Of a stretch of DNA of 6,404 nt, positions 1 through 5,632 are shown in pieces. Where the stretch lies: NCBI GenBank assembly GCA_024644775.1, contig JAHEHB010000320.1, positions 1-6,404 on the forward strand, written 5' to 3'. The notes beneath the pieces were generated by a model, which worked only from the letters and a program-made list of their open reading frames with translations, was not told the DNA's origin and did not search any database. The DNA comes from Deltaproteobacteria bacterium. Lineage in GTDB: Bacteria; Desulfobacterota; Desulfobacteria; Desulfobacterales; SURF-15. The translations under genes and the position numbers were made by a program. Within the stretch, counting starts at the first letter, position 1. The number at the start of each line of letters is the position of its first letter.

Positions 1-140
1 GAAATTAAGCCTGATTTCAATTTCATTTGACCTTTTATTGCCAAACCTGATATTAGAAACAGATATCATTTTCATACAATAACATTAGAATAATAGCCGA
101 CGGATAACCTTTTGGAAGTTACCATGAGCTTTCGTATAAG
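1..140. other. AT-rich non-coding leader region
   Basis: No convincing gene is visible on either strand. Two weak promoter-like arrangements point rightwards. One is TTGACC (27-32) with TATTAG (51-56). The other is a TAGAAT box (86-91) with no good -35. If the second is real, transcription would start near 97 and give a roughly 100-nt leader before the first gene. Within that leader, GGATAAC (101-107) can pair with GTTACC (118-123) if one A is bulged, giving a small hairpin upstream of the terminator. I do not recognise a known riboswitch class. Confidence 0.35.
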
Positions 141-175
141 ACCCCATTTCTCTCCGAGAGGTGGGGTTTTTATTT
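141..175 (+). terminator. Strong rho-independent terminator
   Basis: ACCCCAT (141-147) pairs with GTGGGGT (161-167), with one G-U pair. The stem continues through CTCT (150-153) and AGAG (157-160) around a CCG loop, with a two-base TT bulge. A T-rich run, TTTTTATTT (167-175), follows directly. The T-run lies only on the right side, so it acts on rightward transcription. It either ends a transcript from a gene left of the window or works as an attenuator in the leader of the DUF3795 gene, whose start is 22 bases further on. Confidence 0.8.
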
Positions 176-197
176 GTAATTAGAAAGGGGGAAGGAC

Positions 198-647
198 ATG
201 GCAAAAAACGCCGATAAATCAATAGGCTATTGCGGTTATAACTGTCATTTATGTACCGCTCGGTCAGAAGACATTGAAGTTCGACAAAAAATGGTTGATG
301 CTTGGCGTAAATATTTAGGACATAAAAACTATACAGCAGAAAATGTTTATTGTGTTGGCTGCAAGAATGAGGGACCACATGCGGATAAAAAATGTAAAGC
401 AAGACCATGTGCAATTGAAAAAGGGTTGGAAAGCTGTGCACTTTGTGATGAATTCCCATGTAATAAAATGAGACGTCTAATGGGAATTGAAAAGGGGATG
501 TTTATCTTTGGATTTAAAAATTTCGGACAAATATCAAAAGAAGATTACGACCTCTGTATGCGACAATGGGATAGCGTACCAAATTTGTATAAAATCTTAC
601 TTGAAGCAGGAAGACTCCCCGAATGGTTAAGAAAGAGAGCAATGTAA
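198..647 (+). CDS. DUF3795 cysteine-rich protein, probable metal binder
   Basis: A 149-residue soluble protein with no signal peptide or membrane segment. The N-terminal 90 residues carry ten cysteines in clusters: CGYNCHLC (C12, C16, C19), CVGC (C52, C55), CKARPC (C66, C71) and CALCDEFPC (C80, C83, C88). The opening Y-C-G-x-x-C-x-x-C and the C-x-x-C-x-x-F-P-C ending are hallmarks of DUF3795, a family common in anaerobes and of unknown function. The spacing suggests Zn2+ or Fe-S binding, but that is inference. The C-terminal 60 residues (KEDYDLCMRQW and on) look helical. The ATG at 198 has an AAAGGGGG ribosome site (184-191). The gene is visibly more AT-rich than the dehydrogenase operon that follows and lies 148 bases from it, so it is probably a separate unit. 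The terminator just upstream may limit its transcription. Confidence 0.85.
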   Translation: MAKNADKSIGYCGYNCHLCTARSEDIEVRQKMVDAWRKYLGHKNYTAENVYCVGCKNEGPHADKKCKARPCAIEKGLESCALCDEFPCNKMRRLMGIEKGMFIFGFKNFGQISKEDYDLCMRQWDSVPNLYKILLEAGRLPEWLRKRAM

Positions 648-755
648 AAAGGCAGACGTTGATTAACTTTTCAGTTTAGATAAAAACACGCTAACCTAAA
701 CCCAGAGGTAGTAATGAAATGAATTTAAAGATCCCGTGCCCTTGGGATTAAAATT

Positions 756-767
756 TGAAACGTTTAC
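756..767. promoter_or_regulatory. LacI-family-like operator candidate
   Basis: TGAAACGTTTAC contains the perfect 8-base palindrome AAACGTTT (758-765) with a central CG. This is the pattern typical of LacI/GalR-family operators, such as TGAAACGTTTCA. It lies about 30 bases before the dehydrogenase start, a sensible place for an operator. A short palindrome in A/T-rich DNA can arise by chance, and no matching regulator gene is in the window. Confidence 0.3.
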
Positions 768-780
768 GAAAACCCTTAAA

Positions 781-787
781 AAGGAGG
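781..787 (+). promoter_or_regulatory. Ribosome binding site fixing the dehydrogenase start
   Basis: AAGGAGG sits 8 bases before the ATG at 796. An in-frame GTG at 736 would add 20 residues, but it has no ribosome site and those residues do not resemble the family N-terminus. The ATG at 796 is therefore chosen. Confidence 0.85.
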
Positions 788-795
788 TAACTTTC

Positions 796-1956
796 ATGAT
801 ATCAACCAGCACGTTCGATTTTTTATGTCCCAGTAAAGTTCATTTCGAACCGGGCGGATCAAAAAAAACCGGCGCCATAATCAAGGACCTCGGTGGGAAA
901 AAAATTTTTCTGGCGACCGACAAAGGGGTTCTAAGTGCCAATCTATTGGATGATATCATCTCCTCTGTAAAAGCGGAAGGCCTCCACTGCACCGTATTTG
1001 ATAAAATTGAGCCGAACCCATCACTGGAAACCATTGAAAAGGGGTTCGATCTTTTCAAAGCACAAAACTGCGACTTTATCATAGGCTTCGGTGGTGGAAG
1101 CCCGATTGACACGGCAAAAGCTATCGGCGTATTGACGACAAACGATCCTCCGATCAAGCAATATGAAGGCGCAGGCAAGGTAACAAACCCTGTGGTACCC
1201 ATTATCGCCGTGCCCACAACAGCCGGTACCGGAAGCGAAGTCACTGGAGCGTCGGTCATAACGGACAAGTCAAGAAACTATAAAATGTCTGTAAGAAGCC
1301 CGTTTTTGGTCCCAAAAATTGCGCTGTTAGACCCCACCCTTCTTCGTTCACTACCCCCTGATATCATCGCTTCCACCGGAATGGATGCCCTTGTCCACGC
1401 GGTCGAATCTTTTATTTCCATCAATGCATTTCCGATTACAGAAGGGCTTGCCCTTGAGTCGATGAGACTGATTGCGGAAAACCTACGCGCATTTTATGCC
1501 AATTCGGATAACCTTGAAGCTGCCGGCAACATGATCGTCGCTAGTTGTATGGCGGGAATTTCTTTTGCCAACGCACGGCTGGGGTTCGTCCACGCGGTTG
1601 CCCACGCCCTCGGAGGCCATTACAACATACCCCACGGTTTAGCTTGCGCCGTACTGCTCCCCCATGCGATGCAGTATAGCCTGATCTCTAATCCACAAAA
1701 GTTTGTCCGGATCGCCGCTGCATTTGGTGAAAAGACTGAAGAACTATCTTTAATGGAGGCAGCTGAAACGGCTGTTGAAGCGGTTAAGGATTTATCCAGA
1801 GACATCGGTATACCCGAAACGCTCGGGGAGTCTGGCGCGAAATCGGAAGGGGTATCTCAAATGGCTCAAGACGCAATTAATAGCGGCATTCATCTCACAA
1901 CACCCAGAAAAATCGACCTGAAGGGAATTGAATCCATCTTGAGGGCCGCTATCTGA
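796..1956 (+). CDS. Iron-containing (group III) alcohol dehydrogenase
   Basis: A cytoplasmic NAD(P)-dependent, metal-dependent dehydrogenase of 386 residues, the usual length for the family (FucO, DhaT, AdhB types). It interconverts an alcohol and an aldehyde or ketone. The N-terminal nucleotide-binding half carries GGGSPIDTAKAIG (99-111) and PTTAGTGSEVT (140-150). The C-terminal helical half has the metal ligands D197 and H201 in GMDALVHAVE, H266 in FVHAVAH and H280 in NIPHG, matching D196, H200, H263 and H277 of E. coli FucO. H270, the conserved extra histidine, is also present, so the active site looks complete. It is the first gene of the apparent operon with the TRAP transporter, 112 bases before dctP, suggesting it acts on the imported compound or a product of it. 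Substrates in this family range from lactaldehyde, 1,3-propanediol and 4-hydroxybutyrate to sulfoacetaldehyde, and the sequence does not decide among them. Confidence 0.93.
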   Translation: MISTSTFDFLCPSKVHFEPGGSKKTGAIIKDLGGKKIFLATDKGVLSANLLDDIISSVKAEGLHCTVFDKIEPNPSLETIEKGFDLFKAQNCDFIIGFGGGSPIDTAKAIGVLTTNDPPIKQYEGAGKVTNPVVPIIAVPTTAGTGSEVTGASVITDKSRNYKMSVRSPFLVPKIALLDPTLLRSLPPDIIASTGMDALVHAVESFISINAFPITEGLALESMRLIAENLRAFYANSDNLEAAGNMIVASCMAGISFANARLGFVHAVAHALGGHYNIPHGLACAVLLPHAMQYSLISNPQKFVRIAAAFGEKTEELSLMEAAETAVEAVKDLSRDIGIPETLGESGAKSEGVSQMAQDAINSGIHLTTPRKIDLKGIESILRAAI

Positions 1957-1973
1957 ACTCGAACCGATCTGTG

Positions 1974-1985
1974 AAAGGAGGTGAT
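1974..1985 (+). promoter_or_regulatory. Orphan full-length Shine-Dalgarno sequence
   Basis: AAAGGAGGTGAT is a near-perfect complement to the 3' end of 16S rRNA, yet no ATG, GTG or TTG lies at a usable distance. The nearest conceivable start, ATT at 1994, is 12 bases from GGAGG and would give only a 20-codon frame ending at 2056, inside the dctP ribosome site. It may be the remnant of a lost gene or a ribosome-loading site upstream of dctP. Confidence 0.45.
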
Positions 1986-2054
1986 AGGTCTTTATTTTCG
2001 ATCCACAGCAAGAAGCGCCAACAGGTAGTTTAAATATCATTCGACACCGAACAT

Positions 2055-2062
2055 AAAGGAGG
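2055..2062 (+). promoter_or_regulatory. dctP ribosome binding site
   Basis: AAAGGAGG lies 6 bases before the ATG at 2069, a strong site that fits high production of a periplasmic binding protein. CTTTAT at 1990-1995 could pair with ATAAAG at 2053-2058 and partly mask the site, but the loop would be long and the pairing is weak. Confidence 0.85.
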
Positions 2063-2068
2063 TTTAAG

Positions 2069-3100
2069 ATGAAGAGGATAAAATGTTCTTATAGTCTAGC
2101 TCTGGCTTGGGTTCTGTTCTGTATGATTTTTCTATCACACACGGTAGCCGCCGAATCCCTGAAAGTCAAAATCCCATATATTAAAGCTGTCGAACACGAA
2201 CTCAGACTCGCCCATGGTCTGACCCCAGGTTCACCCTACGATAAAGGCGCCCACAGATTTGCAGAGTTGGCAGAAATCTACAGTAAGGGAGAAATAAAAG
2301 TTAAAATATTCCCATCCGCGCAGCTGGGAAACGAGCAGGTAACAGCCAAAATGGTCCAGCTCGGTACGCTTGATATGTGCCTGACAGCCGTAAACAACTC
2401 TTCAATGTGGTACCGACCGATGGATATCTATATCATGCCGTTTATTTTTCAAAATCGGGAACATGTCAACAAGGTGCTGTTTGGTCCGGTCGGTAAAAAA
2501 CTTGAAGAAGGATTTATCAAAGCCAGCAGCATGAGAATTCTCAGCTGGTTTGAATGGGGAGACAGATCCATCTTTAATAAAACCCGTTCCATCAATAAAC
2601 CGGCTGACCTGAAGGGAATTAAGATAAGGGTGCCGAAAAACCCGGTCATGGTAGACACCTACAATGCCATCGGTGCCAATGCAACCGCTATCGATTGGGG
2701 TGAGCTATACAGCGCCCTTCAACAAGGCCTGGCCGACGGCCTTGAGGGGCCACCCCAAGTGATGATTGATATGAAATTTTATGATTTTTTAAAATATTAC
2801 TCCTATGTCAACATCTTTTACGGTTTGGCGGATGTCTATATAAATGAAAAGATTTTTCAGGGACTCTCCAAAGAAAATCAGGACGCTCTTATAAAAGCGG
2901 GGCGTGAAGCAGGGGACTACCAACGTTGGATTTCAACCGTCTCCCATGTCGACGGGTTGCAGCGGTTGACCGAGCTCGGCATAACGGTAAATAAGGTTAA
3001 AGATCGACAAGCTTTTGTTGATGCGGTTCAACCCGTGTGGAAAAAGTACCGAAAGAAAATCGGTAACGAATGGTTCGATGCAATCGCAAATGCCAAATAG
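2069..3100 (+). CDS. dctP: TRAP transporter periplasmic solute-binding protein, DctP family
   Basis: A 343-residue protein that captures an organic acid in the periplasm and delivers it to the DctQM membrane complex. Residues 1-28 form a Sec signal peptide: K2 and R3, then a hydrophobic core, with a probable signal peptidase I site after HTVAA. Family signatures follow: FPSAQLGNEQ (81-90), the L-G-T-L-D-M region (98-103), LKGIKIRVP (181-189) with R187 at the position of the conserved carboxylate-binding arginine, and ELYSALQQGLADGLEGPP (212-229). Most family members have D-G-Q-E-N-P in the last motif, with the asparagine often near the ligand. Here it reads D-G-L-E-G-P-P, which hints at a less common substrate class, though this is inference. 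Length and motifs suggest an intact gene. Substrate unknown. A large stem-loop follows the stop codon, as often seen when the binding protein must be made in excess of the membrane subunits. Confidence 0.93.
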   Translation: MKRIKCSYSLALAWVLFCMIFLSHTVAAESLKVKIPYIKAVEHELRLAHGLTPGSPYDKGAHRFAELAEIYSKGEIKVKIFPSAQLGNEQVTAKMVQLGTLDMCLTAVNNSSMWYRPMDIYIMPFIFQNREHVNKVLFGPVGKKLEEGFIKASSMRILSWFEWGDRSIFNKTRSINKPADLKGIKIRVPKNPVMVDTYNAIGANATAIDWGELYSALQQGLADGLEGPPQVMIDMKFYDFLKYYSYVNIFYGLADVYINEKIFQGLSKENQDALIKAGREAGDYQRWISTVSHVDGLQRLTELGITVNKVKDRQAFVDAVQPVWKKYRKKIGNEWFDAIANAK

Positions 3101-3131
3101 CATCAATCTTTCTGCAACAAGCAGCAGGAAA

Positions 3132-3191
3132 CTTGAGCGTCAGGGTCATTGGGACAGCCGGTGGCTGTCCCAAGAAGCCCTGGTTCTTAAG
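3132..3191 (+). repeat. Long stem-loop between dctP and dctQ
   Basis: The core is a perfect 11-bp hairpin: TTGGGACAGCC (3149-3159), loop GGT, GGCTGTCCCAA (3163-3173). Outside a small internal loop, CAGGGT (3141-3146) pairs with GCCCTG (3177-3182). Further out, CTTGAG (3132-3137) pairs with CTTAAG (3186-3191) with one G-U pair. No T-run follows, so it is not a classical terminator. Likely roles are blocking 3' exonuclease decay so that dctP message outlasts dctQM, or reducing read-through. It could also be a copy of a dispersed REP-like element. Confidence 0.8.
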
Positions 3192-3214
3192 GCATCGTTG
3201 ACGTGTATGCCACT

Positions 3215-3252
3215 GTCGGGGCACCGATACCGACCATAGATTTTTTAAAAAA
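3215..3252 (+). terminator. Weak terminator-like hairpin with T-run
   Basis: GTCGG (3215-3219) can pair with CCGAC (3230-3234) around a 10-base loop. A TTTTTTAAAAAA palindrome (3241-3252) follows after six bases. The stem is short and the T-run is not adjacent, so at most partial termination is expected. Together with the larger stem-loop upstream, it could lower dctQM expression relative to dctP. Confidence 0.25.
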
Positions 3253-3291
3253 GTCGGCTCTTGTAGATTAGCATTGTCGAAGAGGTCGCCT

Positions 3292-3813
3292 ATGTTCCGG
3301 AAAGCGTTTCAAGCCTTAAAATCCATCGTTTTATTTCTCGATAACAGACTTGAAGAAATTATTATCGTCATTTTGTGCACGACCCTGGTCACCTGTTTAA
3401 CCTCAAGCGTAATCATCCGATACGCCTTTCCCATATTTTCCAAAGCATCACATTGGGCCGAGGAAATAGCGATATTTTCATTTATATGGCTGCTTTACTG
3501 GGGAGCATCCCTTGCAACCCGCACCGGAAAACATTTCAGTGTCACTGCGCAGTTCGGCATATTCCCTGAGCGGTTAAAAAAATATGCTGTTATTCCGGGT
3601 AACATCGCATGGCTGATTTTTAACTTTGTTATTATGAAATTCGGCTGGGTACTCGTCAAATCATCCATGGAAGAGAGTCTTTCGCTTGAAATTCCGATGA
3701 AGCTTATTTACGCCATCATCCCATTGTCATTTTTTTTTATCTCTTTTCGGCTTGTACAGCACACGTTCCGTTCGTTGACCTCAACCCATCATAAAGAGAT
3801 TTCTGATGCCTGA
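3292..3813 (+). CDS. dctQ: TRAP transporter small membrane subunit, DctQ family
   Basis: A 173-residue inner-membrane protein with four predicted membrane helices at about residues 22-42, 58-76, 98-120 and 137-156, the usual DctQ layout. The conserved DctQ signature is HWAEEIAIFSFIW (54-66) followed by the G71 region and the TRTGKH turn (76-81). DctQ pairs with DctM and helps dock the substrate-loaded DctP. The start is uncertain: an in-frame TTG at 3274 would add six residues, but the ATG at 3292 has AAGAGG (3280-3285) six bases upstream and is preferred. The gene follows dctP after 191 bases containing the stem-loop, and its last 8 bases overlap dctM, so the two membrane subunits are probably translationally coupled. 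Confidence 0.88.
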   Translation: MFRKAFQALKSIVLFLDNRLEEIIIVILCTTLVTCLTSSVIIRYAFPIFSKASHWAEEIAIFSFIWLLYWGASLATRTGKHFSVTAQFGIFPERLKKYAVIPGNIAWLIFNFVIMKFGWVLVKSSMEESLSLEIPMKLIYAIIPLSFFFISFRLVQHTFRSLTSTHHKEISDA

Positions 3814-5101
3814 TATTTCCATAACCTTTGCGCTTTTCGGTAGCCTTGTCCTCTGTCTTCTGCTGGGGATCCCCATCGGTTTCTCATTGGGAATCGCAAC
3901 AGCAATGGGGCTGTTGTACACACGAATACCGATGGTCTATTTGGCTGAGACATTCTTTTCCGGTGCCGATATATTTCCGCTTTTGGCGATTCCTGGCTTT
4001 ATTCTGGCAGGCAACCTCATGGAAAAAAGCGGCATTACAGATAAAATTATTGCCGTGATATACGAAATAGCCGGAAATGTACCGGGGGGAATAGCTGTAG
4101 TTACAATCCTTTCGTGTATGTTTTTTGCGGCCCTTTCAGGCTCCGGTCCAGCCACAACAGCAGCCATCGGCTCAATCATGATACCGGCGATGGTCAATGC
4201 CGGCTATCCGAAACGGTTCGCCGCCTCCGTTTCCTCAACCGGTGGAACAATCGGAATCATGATTCCACCGAGCAATCCGATGATTATGTATGGTGTTGTG
4301 GCGAATCTTTCGGTAGCGGGGCTATTTATGGCGGGCTTCCTACCCGGGATCATCCTGGGCTTGGTTCTCTCCATCCAATGCCTTGTCACCGGTAAAATTA
4401 AAGGGTACCGCGCATCTGGAAAACATTTCTCCCTGCATGCAGTGTTAAGGAGCATGTTTGTGGGAGCGCCGGCACTTTTTATGCCCGTGATCGTACTGGG
4501 AAGCATTTACGGTGGCTTCGCCACTCCGACCGAAGCATCCATGCTAGCGGTGGTCTATACTTTTTTTCTGGGATCTATCATCTACCGCAAACTCACACCG
4601 AAAGATCTATACGATTCCATCGTAGAAGCCGGTTTGATGACCGGGGCGGTTTTAATCATTATGGGCCCGGCGATGGCGTTTGGCAAGTTGTTGACGATGT
4701 ATGAAATTCCGGCAAATATTGCCGCATCCATTCTTAGTATCTCATCAAACAAATATGCGATTCTCGCACTGATTTGCTTGTTTCTAATTTTCGTCGAAAC
4801 ATTTATGGAAACCCTGAGCACCATTGTGTTATTGACTCCGATTTTTCTCCCAATTCTAAAGAAGGTTGGTGTGGATCCGGTTCACTTCGGTATTTTATTC
4901 GTAATCCTCTCGGAAGTCGGTTTTCTTACCCCGCCATTGGGCGTTAATCTTTATGTGGCATCTGCCATCTCAGATTTAACCATAGAAGAAATAAGCAAGG
5001 GGGTATTACCCTTTATCATCGCTATATGTTGTGTGATTGCACTATTCATAGCATTTCCAGGGATCTGTACATGGGGCTATTATCTTATTTCGAGTCGATG
5101 A
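3806..5101 (+). CDS. dctM: TRAP transporter large membrane subunit, DctM family
   Basis: A 431-residue inner-membrane protein, the transport channel of the TRAP system, which uses a sodium or proton gradient to import the substrate handed over by DctP. Length and a dozen or so hydrophobic segments fit the DctM (IT superfamily) fold. Signatures run in order: FAALSGSGPATTAAIG (107-122), GGTIGIMIPPSNPMIMYG (146-163), GGFATPTEAS (236-245), TPIFLPILKKVGVDPVHFG (344-362) and FLTPPLGVNLYVAS (373-386). The two inverted helical-hairpin motifs, rich in Gly, Ser and Pro, are the ion- and substrate-binding elements known from SiaQM-type structures. The ATG overlaps the dctQ stop region by 8 bases (ATGCCTGA), with a weak AAGAG ribosome site at 3794-3798 inside dctQ. 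The gene looks complete. No clear T-run terminator follows its stop. Confidence 0.95.
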   Translation: MPDISITFALFGSLVLCLLLGIPIGFSLGIATAMGLLYTRIPMVYLAETFFSGADIFPLLAIPGFILAGNLMEKSGITDKIIAVIYEIAGNVPGGIAVVTILSCMFFAALSGSGPATTAAIGSIMIPAMVNAGYPKRFAASVSSTGGTIGIMIPPSNPMIMYGVVANLSVAGLFMAGFLPGIILGLVLSIQCLVTGKIKGYRASGKHFSLHAVLRSMFVGAPALFMPVIVLGSIYGGFATPTEASMLAVVYTFFLGSIIYRKLTPKDLYDSIVEAGLMTGAVLIIMGPAMAFGKLLTMYEIPANIAASILSISSNKYAILALICLFLIFVETFMETLSTIVLLTPIFLPILKKVGVDPVHFGILFVILSEVGFLTPPLGVNLYVASAISDLTIEEISKGVLPFIIAICCVIALFIAFPGICTWGYYLISSR

Positions 5102-5154
5102 TAACGCACGCGATGAGAGTTTAGACAACTTCTTTTTCAAACGATGACTTTTAA

Positions 5155-5430
5155 TCCAGATGGTCTCATCAAACTCATTTGATGTGGTCGGAGCCAGTGC
5201 GTGTGGATTTCGAGGCGCTTTTGTGGGCCGACACGGACTATCCTATGAAGATACCTCCTTCCAGCCGGATGTAGATTGTATTCGATTTTACAGACCTTGC
5301 CGATACGCTGCTGTAATCATGCGGAGATGTCACGATCTTCTTTACTCGAGGCATATGTCTGCTTTTTCTCATACTCACGGTTTTTGGTGTGATATTTCTA
5401 ATAAGACGTAAGGGCAGGATGAGAATCTAA
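5155..5430 (+). pseudogene. Possible decayed small membrane protein
   Basis: One frame reads from 5155 to a TAA at 5428-5430 and is broken by TAG at 5272-5274 and TAA at 5314-5316. Its composition is protein-like: an acidic stretch EPVRVDFEALLWADTDYP, then IVFDFTDLADTLL between the two stops. After the second stop come a hydrophobic segment and a basic end (GVIFLIRRKGRMRI), which resembles a membrane anchor with a positive cytoplasmic tail. An ATG at 5182 is available but has no ribosome site. T-rich DNA gives hydrophobic translations by chance, so this may not be a gene relic at all. I do not recognise the family. Confidence 0.22.
5167..5184. repeat. Perfect 7-bp stem-loop downstream of dctM
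   Basis: CATCAAA (5167-5173) and TTTGATG (5178-5184) form a perfect stem around a CTCA loop, 66 bases past the dctM stop. No T-run follows, so it is not a standard terminator. It might protect the 3' end of the operon message. Confidence 0.5.
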
Positions 5431-5619
5431 AATCAATAATATACCAATCCTAAACATACCTGAAAAATCAAACTCCAAGAGGTATTTTCAATAAATCACA
5501 GGTTGACGGCAACATGGGAAAAAGGCCAAAACCCACAATTGCATTATATAAAATTTCGTGTTGATTCCAGAGGATATCACAGATTTTCATGGACCTTTGA
5601 CAATCTCAATTAACAACGG

Positions 5620-5626
5620 AAGGAGG
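5620..5626 (+). promoter_or_regulatory. Ribosome binding site fixing the secreted-protein start
   Basis: AAGGAGG lies 6 bases before the ATG at 5633. An in-frame GTG at 5558 would add 25 residues, but it has no ribosome site and would bury the signal peptide, so the ATG at 5633 is chosen. Confidence 0.85.
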
Positions 5627-5632
5627 GGATCA

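Larger units (their letters stand above)
648..795. promoter_or_regulatory. Intergenic control region before the dehydrogenase
   Basis: This gap separates the DUF3795 gene from the dehydrogenase and probably holds the operon promoter, but I cannot pick out a convincing -35/-10 pair. TTGATT (659-664) and TAGATA (677-682) are only 12 bases apart, which is too close. GTTTAG and CTAAAC form a weak inverted repeat near 674-703. No GG-N10-GC sigma-54 pattern was seen. The most distinctive site is the palindrome listed separately at 756-767. Confidence 0.4.
5102..5632. other. Long gap after dctM without a convincing intact gene
   Basis: About 530 bases with no gene I can support. An ATG-started frame at 5160-5411 (83 codons) has no ribosome site and an unlikely composition rich in Ser, Cys, His and Arg, so it is not called. 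A different frame in the same stretch looks like a decayed small membrane protein and is listed separately, as is a small stem-loop at 5167-5184. From 5431 to 5632 the DNA is AT-rich and holds only the leader and ribosome site of the next gene. TATATA at 5545-5550 could be a -10 box, but no good -35 accompanies it. Confidence 0.6.

Noticed and set aside
85..459. Minus-strand open frame of 124 codons over the DUF3795 gene
   Set aside because: Antisense shadow; low-complexity His/Phe/Tyr-rich translation and no ribosome site, while the plus strand encodes a recognisable family.
736..795. GTG start giving a dehydrogenase 20 residues longer
   Set aside because: No ribosome site precedes it, the added residues are not family-like, and AAGGAGG sits ideally before the ATG at 796.
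840..1268. Long open frame on the minus strand inside the dehydrogenase gene
   Set aside because: It is the antisense shadow of a gene with complete family motifs and has no start signals of its own.
1994..2056. Small peptide from an ATT start between the dehydrogenase and dctP
   Set aside because: ATT starts are very rare, the spacing from the ribosome site is too long, and the 20-codon product shows no recognisable features.
3274..3291. TTG start giving a slightly longer DctQ
   Set aside because: No ribosome site lies upstream, while the ATG at 3292 has AAGAGG at 6-base spacing.
5160..5411. 83-codon open frame after dctM
   Set aside because: No ribosome site, and a Cys-, His-, Ser- and Arg-rich composition without recognisable domains; probably chance.
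5558..5632. GTG start for the secreted protein
   Set aside because: It would place 25 residues before a clean signal peptide, and the AAGGAGG site points to the ATG at 5633.
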